A stretch of DNA of 64,000 nt from Brachyhypopomus gauderio (GCF_052324685.1 NW_027506915.1:62001-126000), one strand, 5' to 3'. Shown: positions 18,894 through 30,258, counted from the stretch's first letter. The notes: generated from the letters alone by a model not told the origin. Translations and numbers: made by a program.

Positions 18894-19365
18894 TTGAACT
18901 TTACATGACCGTCAGCTCTTGAGCACCGTTCACTCATCGTCAGGCAGGCTTTTGGATTAAGCTGAACTTCCAGCTTTACGTCTGCCTACCTGTGACTTCC
19001 TTGTCATTAATTATTTTGTCTATGTCCTTGTTAATGATGACAAAAAAAACAACAATTAAAGCCACTCAGCCTTTCCTTTCTCTCTCTCTCTATGTGACAT
19101 CACAATAGATTTTCTCAAAAAGCAATTCAAATTGTTCTAACCATTGGTGGGACCAACCCGTGGCCTTTTACCATCCACGTGTCCAAAATGCAGTACGCAT
19201 GCCAATGTTGTTAACAGACATACGTGTTGGTAGCTCTACATGTCCAACTGGTACAGTGTGAGGTTTCCTCTTTGGTGGACCTTAAAGAGTTGAAAAAGCC
19301 ACAACCGAACTGGTATCTTTGTCAACGTCCTTGTTTCTGGATCTATGCTGCATGTGCGTCAGAAT

Positions 19366-19452
19366 CCTTCGGTAGCTCAGATGGTAGAGCGGAGGACTGT
19401 AGAGGTTAAAGCAGCAATCCTTAGGCCACCGGTTCAAATCCGGTTCGAAGGA
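19366..19452 (+). tRNA. tRNA-Tyr-GTA: tRNA-Tyr(GTA)
   Basis: Unit 20, consensus. Confidence 0.97.
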
Positions 19453-19514
19453 AGCTTCTTTTTTTCCAGGATATTACTGCCTTTAATGTCATGATGAGCA
19501 AAAAGTTTTCTGTT

Positions 19515-19586
19515 TTCCCTGACCGGGAATCGAACCCGGGCCGCGGCGGTGAGAGCGCCGAATCCTAGCCACTAGACCATCAGGGA
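19515..19586 (-). tRNA. tRNA-Glu-CTC: tRNA-Glu(CTC)
   Basis: Unit 21, G40. Confidence 0.97.
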
Positions 19587-19790
19587 CAGCGATGTTATGC
19601 TAATGGATGAAGGCTTTTACATGAGTTCTGGCTGGCCGTTATTCATGAGTGAAGAAAGACCAGAATGTGGGTTATTCGTGACCACACCAGAACATGTGGA
19701 CCTTTTTGTGTCAAGACTGTCAAATGCTTCCCATGTCAGAGGTCAAGAATATCTGGACATGTTCTGAATCACAGAGCAAGGCTAAACGTA

Positions 19791-19863
19791 GCCTGGATAG
19801 CTCAGTCGGTAGAGCATCAGACTTTTAATCTGAGGGTCCAGGGTTCAAGTCCCTGTTCAGGCG
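19791..19863 (+). tRNA. tRNA-Lys-TTT: tRNA-Lys(TTT)
   Basis: Unit 21, consensus. Confidence 0.97.
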
Positions 19864-20335
19864 TTGAACTTTACATGACCGTCAGCTCTTGAGCACCGTT
19901 CACTCATCGTCAGGCAGGCTTTTGGATTAAGCTGAACTTCCAGCTTTACATCTGCCTACCTGTGACTTCCTTGTCATTAATTATTTTGTCTATGTCCTTG
20001 TTAATGATGACAAAAAAAACAACAATTAAAGCCACTCAGCCTTTCCTTTCTCTCTCTCTCTATGTGACATCACAATAGATTTTCTCAAAAAGCAATTCAA
20101 ATTGTTCTAACCATTGGTGGGACCAACCCGTGGCCTTTTACCATCCACGTGTCCAAAATGCAGTACGCATGCCAATGTTGTTAACAGACATACGTGTTGG
20201 TAGCTCTACATGTCCAACTGGTACAGTGTGAGGTTTCCTCTTTGGTGGACCTTAAAGAGTTGAAAAAGCCACAACCGAACTGGTATCTTTGTCAACGTCC
20301 TTGTTTCTGGATCTATGCTGCATGTGCGTCAGAAT

Positions 20336-20422
20336 CCTTCGGTAGCTCAGATGGTAGAGCGGAGGACTGTAGAGGTTAAAGCAGCAATCCTTAGGCCACC
20401 GGTTCAAATCCGGTTCGAAGGA
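20336..20422 (+). tRNA. tRNA-Tyr-GTA: tRNA-Tyr(GTA)
   Basis: Unit 21, consensus. Confidence 0.97.
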
Positions 20423-20484
20423 AGCTTCTTTTTTTCCAGGATATTACTGCCTTTAATGTCATGATGAGCAAAAAGTTTTCTGTT

Positions 20485-20556
20485 TTCCCTGACCGGGAAT
20501 CGAACCCGGGCCGCGGCGGTGAGAGCGCCGAATCCTAGCCACTAGACCATCAGGGA
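20485..20556 (-). tRNA. tRNA-Glu-CTC: tRNA-Glu(CTC)
   Basis: Unit 22, G40. Confidence 0.97.
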
Positions 20557-20760
20557 CAGCGATGTTATGCTAATGGATGAAGGCTTTTACATGAGTTCTG
20601 GCTGGCCGTTATTCATGAGTGAAGAAAGACCAGAATGTGGGTTATTCGTGACCACACCAGAACATGTGGACCTTTTTGTGTCAAGACTGTCAAATGCTTC
20701 CCATGTCAGAGGTCAAGAATATCTGGACATGTTCTGAATCACAGAGCAAGGCTAAACGTA

Positions 20761-20833
20761 GCCTGGATAGCTCAGTCGGTAGAGCATCAGACTTTTAATC
20801 TGAGGGTCCAGGGTTCAAGTCCCTGTTCAGGCG
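20761..20833 (+). tRNA. tRNA-Lys-TTT: tRNA-Lys(TTT)
   Basis: Unit 22; its spacer has a private 'ctcgaaaa'. Confidence 0.97.
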
Positions 20834-21305
20834 TTGAACTTTACATGACCGTCAGCTCTTGAGCACCGTTCACTCATCGTCAGGCAGACTTTTGGATTAA
20901 GCTGAACTTCCAGCTTTACATCTGCCTACCTGTGACTTCCTTGTCATTAATTATTTTGTCTATGTCCTTGTTAATGATGAAAAAAAAAACACCAATTAAA
21001 GCCACTCAGCCTTTCCTTTCTCTCTCTCTCTATGTGACATCACAATAGATTTTCTCGAAAAGCAATTCAAATTGTTCTAACCATTGGTGGGACCAACCCG
21101 TGGCCTTTTACCATCCACGTGTCCAAAATGCAGTACGCATGCCAATGTTGTTAACAGACATACGTGTTGGTAGCTCTACATGTCCAACTGGTACAGTGTG
21201 AGGTTTCCTCTTTGGTGGACCTTAAAGAGTTGAAAAAGCCACAACCGAACTGGTATCTTTGTCAACGTCCTTGTTTCTGGATCTATGCTGCATGTGCGTC
21301 AGAAT

Positions 21306-21392
21306 TCTTCGGTAGCTCAGATGGTAGAGCGGAGGACTGTAGAGGTTAAAGCAGCAATCCTTAGGCCACCGGTTCAAATCCGGTTCGAAGGA
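21306..21392 (+). tRNA. tRNA-Tyr-GTA: tRNA-Tyr(GTA), T1
   Basis: Unit 22. First base C is T (21306), turning C1-G72 into U1-G72. C1-G72 is the known eukaryotic Tyr identity pair, so charging may be impaired. Confidence 0.9.
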
Positions 21393-21454
21393 AGCTTCTT
21401 TTTTTCCAGGATATTACTGCCTTTAATGTCATGATGAGCAAAAAGTTTTCTGTT

Positions 21455-21526
21455 TTCCCTGACCGGGAATCGAACCCGGGCCGCGGCGGTGAGAGCGCCG
21501 AATCCTAGCCACTAGACTATCAGGGA
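21455..21526 (-). tRNA. tRNA-Glu-CTC: tRNA-Glu(CTC), A9
   Basis: Unit 23. G9 is A (plus-strand 21518). The same change recurs in unit 53. Confidence 0.93.
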
Positions 21527-21730
21527 CAGCGATGTTATGCTAATGGATGAAGGCTTTTACATGAGTTCTGGCTGGCCGTTATTCATGAGTGAAGAAAGAC
21601 CAGAATGTGGGTTATTCGTGACCACACCAGAACATGTGGACCTTTTTGTGTCAAGACTGTCAAATGCTTCCCATGTCAGAGGTCAAGAATATCTGGACAT
21701 GTTCTGAATCACAGAGCAAGGCTAAACGTA

Positions 21731-21803
21731 GCCTGGATAGCTCAGTCGGTAGAGCATCAGACTTTTAATCTGAGGGTCCAGGGTTCAAGTCCCTGTTCAG
21801 GCG
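21731..21803 (+). tRNA. tRNA-Lys-TTT: tRNA-Lys(TTT)
   Basis: Unit 23, consensus. Confidence 0.97.
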
Positions 21804-22275
21804 TTGAACTTTACATGACCGTCAGCTCTTGAGCACCGTTCACTCATCGTCAGGCAGACTTTTGGATTAAGCTGAACTTCCAGCTTTACATCTGCCTACC
21901 TGTGACTTCCTTGTCATTAATTATTTTGTCTATGTCCTTGTTAATGATGAAAAAAAAAACACCAATTAAAGCCACTCAGCCTTTCCTTTCTCTCTCTCTC
22001 TATGTGACATCACAATAGATTTTCTCAAAAAGCAATTCAAATTGTTCTAACCATTGGTGGGACCAACCCGTGGCCTTTTACCATCCACGTGTCCAAAATG
22101 CAGTACGCATGCCAATGTTGTTAACAGACATACGTGTTGGTAGCTCTACATGTCCAACTGGTACAGTGTGAGGTTTCCTCTTTGGTGGACCTTAAAGAGT
22201 TGAAAAAGCCACAACCGAACTGGTATCTTTGTCAACGTCCTTGTTTCTGGATCTATGCTGCATGTGCGTCAGAAT

Positions 22276-22362
22276 CCTTCGGTAGCTCAGATGGTAGAGC
22301 GGAGGACTGTAGAGGTTAAAGCAGCAATCCTTAGGCCACCGGTTCAAATCCGGTTCGAAGGA
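22276..22362 (+). tRNA. tRNA-Tyr-GTA: tRNA-Tyr(GTA)
   Basis: Unit 23; followed by T8 of the first W cassette. Confidence 0.97.
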
Positions 22363-22425
22363 AGCTTCTTTTTTTTCCAGGATATTACTGCCCTTAATGT
22401 CATGATGAGCAAAAAGTTTTCTGTT

Positions 22426-22497
22426 TTCCCTGACCGGGAATCGAACCCGGGCCACGGCGGTGAGAGCGCCGAATCCTAGCCACTAGACCATCAGGGA
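22426..22497 (-). tRNA. tRNA-Glu-CTC: tRNA-Glu(CTC), U44 (W)
   Basis: Unit 24. Variable-loop C44 is T; all stems pair. Confidence 0.95.
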
Positions 22498-22701
22498 CAG
22501 CTATGTTATGCTAATGAATGAAGACTTTTACATGAGTTCTGGCTGGCCGTTATTCATGAGTGAAGAAAGACCAGAATGTGGGTTATTCGTGACCACACCA
22601 GAACATGTGGACCTTTTTGTGTCAAGACTGTCAAATGCTTCCCATGTCAGAGGTCAAGAATATCTGGACATGTTCTGAATCACAGAGCAAGGCTAAACGT
22701 A

Positions 22702-22774
22702 GCCTGGATAGCTCAGTCGGTAGAGCATCAGACTTTTAATCTGAGGGTCCAGGGTTCAAGTCCCTGTTCAGGCG
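22702..22774 (+). tRNA. tRNA-Lys-TTT: tRNA-Lys(TTT)
   Basis: Unit 24, inside cassette W; gene unchanged. Confidence 0.97.
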
Positions 22775-23246
22775 TTGAACTTTACATGACCGTCAGCTCT
22801 TGAGCACCGTTCAGTCATCGTCAGGCAGGCTTTTGGATTAAGCTGAACTTCCAGCTTTACGTCTGCCTACCTGTGATTTCCTTGTCATTAATTATTTTGT
22901 CTATGTCCTTGTTAATGATGACAAAAAAAACAACAATTAAAGCCACTCAGCCTTTCCTTTCTCTCTCTCTCTATGTGACATCACAATAGATTTTCTCAAA
23001 AAGCAATTCAAATTGTTCTAACCATTGGTGGGACCAACCCGTGGCCTTTTACCATCCACGTGTCCAAAATGCAGTACGCATGCCAATGTTGTTAACAGAC
23101 ATACGTGTTGGTAGCTCTACATGTCCAACTGGTACAGTGTGAGGTTTCCTCTTTGGTGGACCTTAAAGAGTTGAAAAAGCCACAACCGAACTGGTATCTT
23201 TGTCAACGTCCTTGTTTCTGGATCTATGTTGCATGTGCGTCAGAAT

Positions 23247-23333
23247 CCTTCGGTAGCTCAGATGGTAGAGTGGAGGACTGTAGAGGTTAAAGCAGCAATC
23301 CTTAGGCCACCGGTTCAAATCCGGTTCGAAGGA
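23247..23333 (+). tRNA. tRNA-Tyr-GTA: tRNA-Tyr(GTA), T25
   Basis: Unit 24. C25 is T (23271), giving G10-U25 wobble; a second private change lies upstream ('tatgttgc'). Confidence 0.94.
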
Positions 23334-23395
23334 AGCTTCTTTTTTTCCAGGATATTACTGCCTTTAATGTCATGATGAGCAAAAAGTTTTCTGTT

Positions 23396-23467
23396 TTCCC
23401 TGACCGGGAATCGAACCCGGGCCGCGGCGGTGAGAGCGCCGAATCCTAGCCACTAGACCATCAGGGA
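23396..23467 (-). tRNA. tRNA-Glu-CTC: tRNA-Glu(CTC)
   Basis: Unit 25, G40. Confidence 0.97.
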
Positions 23468-23671
23468 CAGCGATGTTATGCTAATGGATGAAGGCTTTTA
23501 CATGAGTTCTGGCTGGCCGTTATTCATGAGTGAAGAAAGACCAGAATGTGGGTTATTCGTGACCACACCAGAACATGTGGACCTTTTTGTGTCAAGACTG
23601 TCAAATGCTTCCCATGTCAGAGGTCAAGAATATCTGGACATGTTCTGAATCACAGAGCAAGGCTAAACGTA

Positions 23672-23744
23672 GCCTGGATAGCTCAGTCGGTAGAGCATCA
23701 GACTTTTAATCTGAGGGTCCAGGGTTCAAGTCCCTGTTCAGGCG
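23672..23744 (+). tRNA. tRNA-Lys-TTT: tRNA-Lys(TTT)
   Basis: Unit 25, consensus. Confidence 0.97.
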
Positions 23745-24216
23745 TTGAACTTTACATGACCGTCAGCTCTTGAGCACCGTTCACTCATCGTCAGGCAGGC
23801 TTTTGGATTAAGCTGAACTTCCAGCTTTACATCTGCCTACCTGTGACTTCCTTGTCATTAATTATTTTGTCTATGTCCTTGTTAATGATGACAAAAAAAA
23901 CAACAATTAAAGCCACTCAGCCTTTCCTTTCTCTCTCTCTCTATGTGACATCACAATAGATTTTCTCAAAAAGCAATTCAAATTGTTCTAACCATTGGTG
24001 GGACCAACCCGTGGCCTTTTACCATCCACGTGTCCAAAATGCAGTACGCATGCCAATGTTGTTAACAGACATACGTGTTGGTAGCTCTACATGTCCAACT
24101 GGTACAGTGTGAGGTTTCCTCTTTGGTGGACCTTAAAGAGTTGAAAAAGCCACAACCGAACTGGTATCTTTGTCAACGTCCTTGTTTCTGGATCTATGCT
24201 GCATGTGCGTCAGAAT

Positions 24217-24303
24217 CCTTCGGTAGCTCAGATGGTAGAGCGGAGGACTGTAGAGGTTAAAGCAGCAATCCTTAGGCCACCGGTTCAAATCCGGTTCGAA
24301 GGA
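24217..24303 (+). tRNA. tRNA-Tyr-GTA: tRNA-Tyr(GTA)
   Basis: Unit 25, consensus. Confidence 0.97.
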
Positions 24304-24365
24304 AGCTTCTTTTTTTCCAGGATATTACTGCCTTTAATGTCATGATGAGCAAAAAGTTTTCTGTT

Positions 24366-24437
24366 TTCCCTGACCGGGAATCGAACCCGGGCCGCGGCGG
24401 TGAGAGCGCCGAATCCTAGCCACTAGACCATCAGGGA
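24366..24437 (-). tRNA. tRNA-Glu-CTC: tRNA-Glu(CTC)
   Basis: Unit 26, G40. Confidence 0.97.
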
Positions 24438-24641
24438 CAGCGATGTTATGCTAATGGATGAAGGCTTTTACATGAGTTCTGGCTGGCCGTTATTCATGAG
24501 TGAAGAAAGACCAGAATGTGGGTTATTCGTGACCACACCAGAACATGTGGACCTTTTTGTGTCAAGACTGTCAAATGCTTCCCATGTCAGAGGTCAAGAA
24601 TATCTGGACATGTTCTGAATCACAGAGCAAGGCTAAACGTA

Positions 24642-24714
24642 GCCTGGATAGCTCAGTCGGTAGAGCATCAGACTTTTAATCTGAGGGTCCAGGGTTCAAG
24701 TCCCTGTTCAGGCG
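24642..24714 (+). tRNA. tRNA-Lys-TTT: tRNA-Lys(TTT)
   Basis: Unit 26, consensus. Confidence 0.97.
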
Positions 24715-25186
24715 TTGAACTTTACATGACCGTCAGCTCTTGAGCACCGTTCACTCATCGTCAGGCAGACTTTTGGATTAAGCTGAACTTCCAGCTTTAC
24801 ATCTGCCTACCTGTGACTTCCTTGTCATTAATTATTTTGTCTATGTCCTTGTTAATGATGACAAAAAAAACAACAATTAAAGCCACTCAGCCTTTCCTTT
24901 CTCTCTCTCTCTATGTGACATCACAATAGATTTTCTCAAAAAGCAATTCAAATTGTTCTAACCATTGGTGGGACCAACCCGTGGCCTTTTACCATCCACG
25001 TGTCCAAAATGCAGTACGCATGCCAATGTTGTTAACAGACATACGTGTTGGTAGCTCTACATGTCCAACTGGTACAGTGTGAGGTTTCCTCTTTGGTGGA
25101 CCTTAAAGAGTTGAAAAAGCCACAACCGAACTGGTATCTTTGTCAACGTCCTTGTTTCTGGATCTATGCTGCATGTGCGTCAGAAT

Positions 25187-25273
25187 CCTTCGGTAGCTCA
25201 GATGGTAGAGCGGAGGACTGTAGAGGTTAAAGCAGCAATCCTTAGGCCACCGGTTCAAATCCGGTTCGAAGGA
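25187..25273 (+). tRNA. tRNA-Tyr-GTA: tRNA-Tyr(GTA)
   Basis: Unit 26, consensus. Confidence 0.97.
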
Positions 25274-25335
25274 AGCTTCTTTTTTTCCAGGATATTACTG
25301 CCTTTAATGTCATGATGAGCAAAAAGTTTTCTGTT

Positions 25336-25407
25336 TTCCCTGACCGGGAATCGAACCCGGGCCGCGGCGGTGAGAGCGCCGAATCCTAGCCACTAGACCA
25401 TCAGGGA
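25336..25407 (-). tRNA. tRNA-Glu-CTC: tRNA-Glu(CTC)
   Basis: Unit 27, G40. Confidence 0.97.
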
Positions 25408-25611
25408 CAGCGATGTTATGCTAATGGATGAAGGCTTTTACATGAGTTCTGGCTGGCCGTTATTCATGAGTGAAGAAAGACCAGAATGTGGGTTATTCGT
25501 GACCACACCAGAACATGTGGACCTTTTTGTGTCAAGACTGTCAAATGCTTCCCATGTCAGAGGTCAAGAATATCTGGACATGTTCTGAATCACAGAGCAA
25601 GGCTAAACGTA

Positions 25612-25684
25612 GCCTGGATAGCTCAGTCGGTAGAGCATCAGACTTTTAATCTGAGGGTCCAGGGTTCAAGTCCCTGTTCAGGCG
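25612..25684 (+). tRNA. tRNA-Lys-TTT: tRNA-Lys(TTT)
   Basis: Unit 27, consensus. Confidence 0.97.
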
Positions 25685-26156
25685 TTGAACTTTACATGAC
25701 CGTCAGCTCTTGAGCACCGTTCACTCATCGTCAGGCAGACTTTTGGATTAAGCTGAACTTCCAGCTTTACATCTGCCTACCTGTGACTTCCTTGTCATTA
25801 ATTATTTTGTCTATGTCCTTGTTAATGATGACAAAAAAAACAACAATTAAAGCCACTCAGCCTTTCCTTTCTCTCTCTCTCTATGTGACATCACAATAGA
25901 TTTTCTCAAAAAGCAATTCAAATTGTTCTAACCATTGGTGGGACCAACCCGTGGCCTTTTACCATCCACGTGTCCAAAATGCAGTACGCATGCCAATGTT
26001 GTTAACAGACATACGTGTTGGTAGCTCTACATGTCCAACTGGTACAGTGTGAGGTTTCCTCTTTGGTGGACCTTAAAGAGTTGAAAAAGCCACAACCGAA
26101 CTGGTATCTTTGTCAACGTCCTTGTTTCTGGATCTATGCTGCATGTGCGTCAGAAT

Positions 26157-26243
26157 CCTTCGGTAGCTCAGATGGTAGAGCGGAGGACTGTAGAGGTTAA
26201 AGCAGCAATCCTTAGGCCACCGGTTCAAATCCGGTTCGAAGGA
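26157..26243 (+). tRNA. tRNA-Tyr-GTA: tRNA-Tyr(GTA)
   Basis: Unit 27, consensus. Confidence 0.97.
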
Positions 26244-26305
26244 AGCTTCTTTTTTTCCAGGATATTACTGCCTTTAATGTCATGATGAGCAAAAAGTTTT
26301 CTGTT

Positions 26306-26377
26306 TTCCCTGACCGGGAATCGAACTCGGGCCGCGGCGGTGAGAGCGCCGAATCCTAGCCACTAGACCATCAGGGA
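26306..26377 (-). tRNA. tRNA-Glu-CTC: tRNA-Glu(CTC), A52
   Basis: Unit 28. G52 is A (plus-strand 26327): an A52-C62 mismatch in the T stem and a damaged B box (AGTTCGATTCC). Confidence 0.87.
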
Positions 26378-26581
26378 CAGCGATGTTATGCTAATGGATG
26401 AAGGCTTTTACATGAGTTCTGGCTGGCCGTTATTCATGAGTGAAGAAAGACCAGAATGTGGGTTATTCGTGACCACACCAGAACATGTGGACCTTTTTGT
26501 GTCAAGACTGTCAAATGCTTCCCATGTCAGAGGTCAAGAATATCTGGACATGTTCTGAATCACAGAGCAAGGCTAAACGTA

Positions 26582-26654
26582 GCCTGGATAGCTCAGTCGG
26601 TAGAGCATCAGACTTTTAATCTGAGGGTCCAGGGTTCAAGTCCCTGTTCAGGCG
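26582..26654 (+). tRNA. tRNA-Lys-TTT: tRNA-Lys(TTT)
   Basis: Unit 28; followed by a partial W tract. Confidence 0.97.
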
Positions 26655-26693
26655 TTGAACTTTACATGACCGTCAGCTCTTGAGCACCGTTCA

Positions 26694-26757
26694 GTCATCG
26701 TCAGGCAGGCTTTTGGATTAAGCTGAACTTCCAGCTTTACGTCTGCCTACCTGTGAT
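26694..26757. repeat. Partial W tract in unit 28
   Basis: Only the right-hand W markers ('cagtcat' and 'gatttcc') are present. The Glu end of the unit is of the common type, so the unit is a recombinant. Confidence 0.75.
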
Positions 26758-27126
26758 TTCCTTGTCATTAATTATTTTGTCTATGTCCTTGTTAATGATG
26801 ACAAAAAAAACAACAATTAAAGCCACTCAGCCTTTCCTTTCTCTCTCTCTCTATGTGACATCACAATAGATTTTCTCAAAAAGCAATTCAAATTGTTCTA
26901 ACCATTGGTGGGACCAACCCGTGGCCTTTTACCATCCACGTGTCCAAAATGCAGTACGCATGCCAATGTTGTTAACAGACATACGTGTTGGTAGCTCTAC
27001 ATGTCCAACTGGTACAGTGTGAGGTTTCCTCTTTGGTGGACCTTAAAGAGTTGAAAAAGCCACAACCGAACTGGTATCTTTGTCAACGTCCTTGTTTCTG
27101 GATCTATGCTGCATGTGCGTCAGAAT

Positions 27127-27213
27127 CCTTCGGTAGCTCAGATGGTAGAGCGGAGGACTGTAGAGGTTAAAGCAGCAATCCTTAGGCCACCGGTTCAAAT
27201 CCGGTTCGAAGGA
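27127..27213 (+). tRNA. tRNA-Tyr-GTA: tRNA-Tyr(GTA)
   Basis: Unit 28, consensus. Confidence 0.97.
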
Positions 27214-27275
27214 AGCTTCTTTTTTTCCAGGATATTACTGCCTTTAATGTCATGATGAGCAAAAAGTTTTCTGTT

Positions 27276-27347
27276 TTCCCTGACCGGGAATCGAACCCGG
27301 GCCGCGGCGGTGAGAGCGCCGAATCCTAGCCACTAGACCATCAGGGA
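27276..27347 (-). tRNA. tRNA-Glu-CTC: tRNA-Glu(CTC)
   Basis: Unit 29, G40. Confidence 0.97.
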
Positions 27348-27551
27348 CAGCGATGTTATGCTAATGGATGAAGGCTTTTACATGAGTTCTGGCTGGCCGT
27401 TATTCATGAGTGAAGAAAGACCAGAATGTGGGTTATTCGTGACCACACCAGAACATGTGGACCTTTTTGTGTCAAGACTGTCAAATGCTTCCCATGTCAG
27501 AGGTCAAGAATATCTGGACATGTTCTGAATCACAGAGCAAGGCTAAACGTA

Positions 27552-27624
27552 GCCTGGATAGCTCAGTCGGTAGAGCATCAGACTTTTAATCTGAGGGTCC
27601 AGGGTTCAAGTCCCTGTTCAGGCG
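27552..27624 (+). tRNA. tRNA-Lys-TTT: tRNA-Lys(TTT)
   Basis: Unit 29, consensus. Confidence 0.97.
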
Positions 27625-28096
27625 TTGAACTTTACATGACCGTCAGCTCTTGAGCACCGTTCACTCATCGTCAGGCAGACTTTTGGATTAAGCTGAACTT
27701 CCAGCTTTACATCTGCCTACCTGTGACTTCCTTGTCATTAATTATTTTGTCTATGTCCTTGTTAATGATGACAAAAAAAACAACAATTAAAGCCACTCAG
27801 CCTTTCCTTTCTCTCTCTCTCTATGTGACATCACAATAGATTTTCTCAAAAAGCAATTCAAATTGTTCTAACCATTGGTGGGACCAACCCGTGGCCTTTT
27901 ACCATCCACGTGTCCAAAATGCAGTACGCATGCCAATGTTGTTAACAGACATACGTGTTGGTAGCTCTACATGTCCAACTGGTACAGTGTGAGGTTTCCT
28001 CTTTGGTGGACCTTAAAGAGTTGAAAAAGCCACAACCGAACTGGTATCTTTGTCAACGTCCTTGTTTCTGGATCTATGCTGCATGTGCGTCAGAAT

Positions 28097-28183
28097 CCTT
28101 CGGTAGCTCAGATGGTAGAGCGGAGGACTGTAGAGGTTAAAGCAGCAATCCTTAGGCCACCGGTTCAAATCCGGTTCGAAGGA
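28097..28183 (+). tRNA. tRNA-Tyr-GTA: tRNA-Tyr(GTA)
   Basis: Unit 29, consensus. Confidence 0.97.
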
Positions 28184-28245
28184 AGCTTCTTTTTTTCCAG
28201 GATATTACTGCCTTTAATGTCATGATGAGCAAAAAGTTTTCTGTT

Positions 28246-28317
28246 TTCCCTGACCGGGAATCGAACCCGGGCCGCGGCGGTGAGAGCGCCGAATCCTAGC
28301 CACTAGACCATCAGGGA
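28246..28317 (-). tRNA. tRNA-Glu-CTC: tRNA-Glu(CTC)
   Basis: Unit 30, G40. Confidence 0.97.
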
Positions 28318-28521
28318 CAGCGATGTTATGCTAATGGATGAAGGCTTTTACATGAGTTCTGGCTGGCCGTTATTCATGAGTGAAGAAAGACCAGAATGTG
28401 GGTTATTCGTGACCACACCAGAACATGTGGACCTTTTTGTGTCAAGACTGTCAAATGCTTCCCATGTCAGAGGTCAAGAATATCTGGACATGTTCTGAAT
28501 CACAGAGCAAGGCTAAACGTA

Positions 28522-28594
28522 GCCTGGATAGCTCAGTCGGTAGAGCATCAGACTTTTAATCTGAGGGTCCAGGGTTCAAGTCCCTGTTCAGGCG
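28522..28594 (+). tRNA. tRNA-Lys-TTT: tRNA-Lys(TTT)
   Basis: Unit 30, consensus. Confidence 0.97.
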
Positions 28595-29066
28595 TTGAAC
28601 TTTACATGACCGTCAGCTCTTGAGCACCGTTCACTCATCGTCAGGCAGACTTTTGGATTAAGCTGAACTTCCAGCTTTACATCTGCCTACCTGTGACTTC
28701 CTTGTCATTAATTATTTTGTCTATGTCCTTGTTAATGATGAAAAAAAAAACACCAATTAAAGCCACTCAGCCTTTCCTTTCTCTCTCTCTCTATGTGACA
28801 TCACAATAGATTTTCTCAAAAAGCAATTCAAATTGTTCTAACCATTGGTGGGACCAACCCGTGGCCTTTTACCATCCACGTGTCCAAAATGCAGTACGCA
28901 TGCCAATGTTGTTAACAGACATACGTGTTGGTAGCTCTACATGTCCAACTGGTACAGTGTGAGGTTTCCTCTTTGGTGGACCTTAAAGAGTTGAAAAAGC
29001 CACAACCGAACTGGTATCTTTGTCAACGTCCTTGTTTCTGGATCTATGCTGCATGTGCGTCAGAAT

Positions 29067-29153
29067 CCTTCGGTAGCTCATATGGTAGAGCGGAGGACTG
29101 TAGAGGTTAAAGCAGCAATCCTTAGGCCACCGGTTCAAATCCGGTTCGAAGGA
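29067..29153 (+). tRNA. tRNA-Tyr-GTA: tRNA-Tyr(GTA), T15
   Basis: Unit 30. G15 is T (29081), which breaks the G15-C48 tertiary (Levitt) pair and a conserved A-box base. T8 follows. Confidence 0.9.
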
Positions 29154-29216
29154 AGCTTCTTTTTTTTCCAGGATATTACTGCCCTTAATGTCATGATGAG
29201 CAAAAAGTTTTCTGTT

Positions 29217-29288
29217 TTCCCTGACCGGGAATCGAACCCGGGCCACGGCGGTGAGAGCGCCGAATCCTAGCCACTAGACCATCAGGGA
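29217..29288 (-). tRNA. tRNA-Glu-CTC: tRNA-Glu(CTC), U44 (W)
   Basis: Unit 31, cassette W. Confidence 0.95.
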
Positions 29289-29492
29289 CAGCTATGTTAT
29301 GCTAATGAATGAAGACTTTTACATGAGTTCTGGCTGGCCGTTATTCATGAGTGAAGAAAGACCAGAATGTGGGTTATTCGTGACCACACCAGAACATGTG
29401 GACCTTTTTGTGTCAAGACTGTCAAATGCTTCCCATGTCAGAGGTCAAGAATATCTGGACATGTTCTGAATCACAGAGCAAGGCTAAACGTA

Positions 29493-29565
29493 GCCTGGAT
29501 AGCTCAGTCGGTAGAGCATCAGACTTTTAATCTGAGGGTCCAGGGTTCAAGTCCCTGTTCAGGCG
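29493..29565 (+). tRNA. tRNA-Lys-TTT: tRNA-Lys(TTT)
   Basis: Unit 31, cassette W; gene unchanged. Confidence 0.97.
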
Positions 29566-30037
29566 TTGAACTTTACATGACCGTCAGCTCTTGAGCACCG
29601 TTCAGTCATCGTCAGGCAGGCTTTTGGATTAAGCTGAACTTCCAGCTTTACGTCTGCCTACCTGTGATTTCCTTGTCATTAATTATTTTGTCTATGTCCT
29701 TGTTAATGATGACAAAAAAAACAACAATTAAAGCCACTCAGCCTTTCCTTTCTCTCTCTCTCTATGTGACATCACAATAGATTTTCTCAAAAAGCAATTC
29801 AAATTGTTCTAACCATTGGTGGGACCAACCCGTGGCCTTTTACCATCCACGTGTCCAAAATGCAGTACGCATGCCAATGTTGTTAACAGACATACGTGTT
29901 GGTAGCTCTACATGTCCAACTGGTACAGTGTGAGGTTTCCTCTTTGGTGGACCTTAAAGAGTTGAAAAAGCCACAACCGAACTGGTATCTTTGTCAACGT
30001 CCTTGTTTCTGGATCTATGCTGCATGTGCGTCAGAAT

Positions 30038-30124
30038 CCTTCGGTAGCTCAGATGGTAGAGCGGAGGACTGTAGAGGTTAAAGCAGCAATCCTTAGGCCA
30101 CCGGTTCAAATCCGGTTCGAAGGA
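30038..30124 (+). tRNA. tRNA-Tyr-GTA: tRNA-Tyr(GTA)
   Basis: Unit 31, consensus. Confidence 0.97.
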
Positions 30125-30186
30125 AGCTTCTTTTTTTCCAGGATATTACTGCCTTTAATGTCATGATGAGCAAAAAGTTTTCTGTT

Positions 30187-30258
30187 TTCCCTGACCGGGA
30201 ATCGAACCCAGGCCGCGGCGGTGAGAGCGCCGAATCCTAGCCACTAGACCATCAGGGA
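30187..30258 (-). tRNA. tRNA-Glu-CTC: tRNA-Glu(CTC), T50
   Basis: Unit 32. C50 is T (plus-strand 30210), leaving a U50-G64 wobble in the T stem. Confidence 0.94.

Larger units (their letters stand above)
22369..22877. repeat. Variant cassette W, first copy (unit 24)
   Basis: A block with linked differences from the common unit: T8 instead of T7 after Tyr, 'gccctta' for 'gccttta', Glu position 44 U, 'gctatg' for 'gcgatg', 'aatgaatgaagac' for 'aatggatgaaggc', 'cagtcat' for 'cactcat' and 'gatttcc' for 'gacttcc'. It spans the whole Glu and Lys genes and ends inside the Lys-Tyr spacer. Confidence 0.88.
29160..29668. repeat. Variant cassette W (unit 31)
   Basis: All linked W markers present; 6,791 bp (7 units) after the unit-24 copy. 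The Tyr gene just left of it has G15 changed to T. Confidence 0.87.

Noticed and set aside
22192-22455. 87-codon minus-strand frame and overlapping 74-codon plus-strand frame, seen only near W cassettes
   Set aside because: They span Tyr and part of Glu, and exist only because T8 shifts the frame; a by-product of the T-run length.
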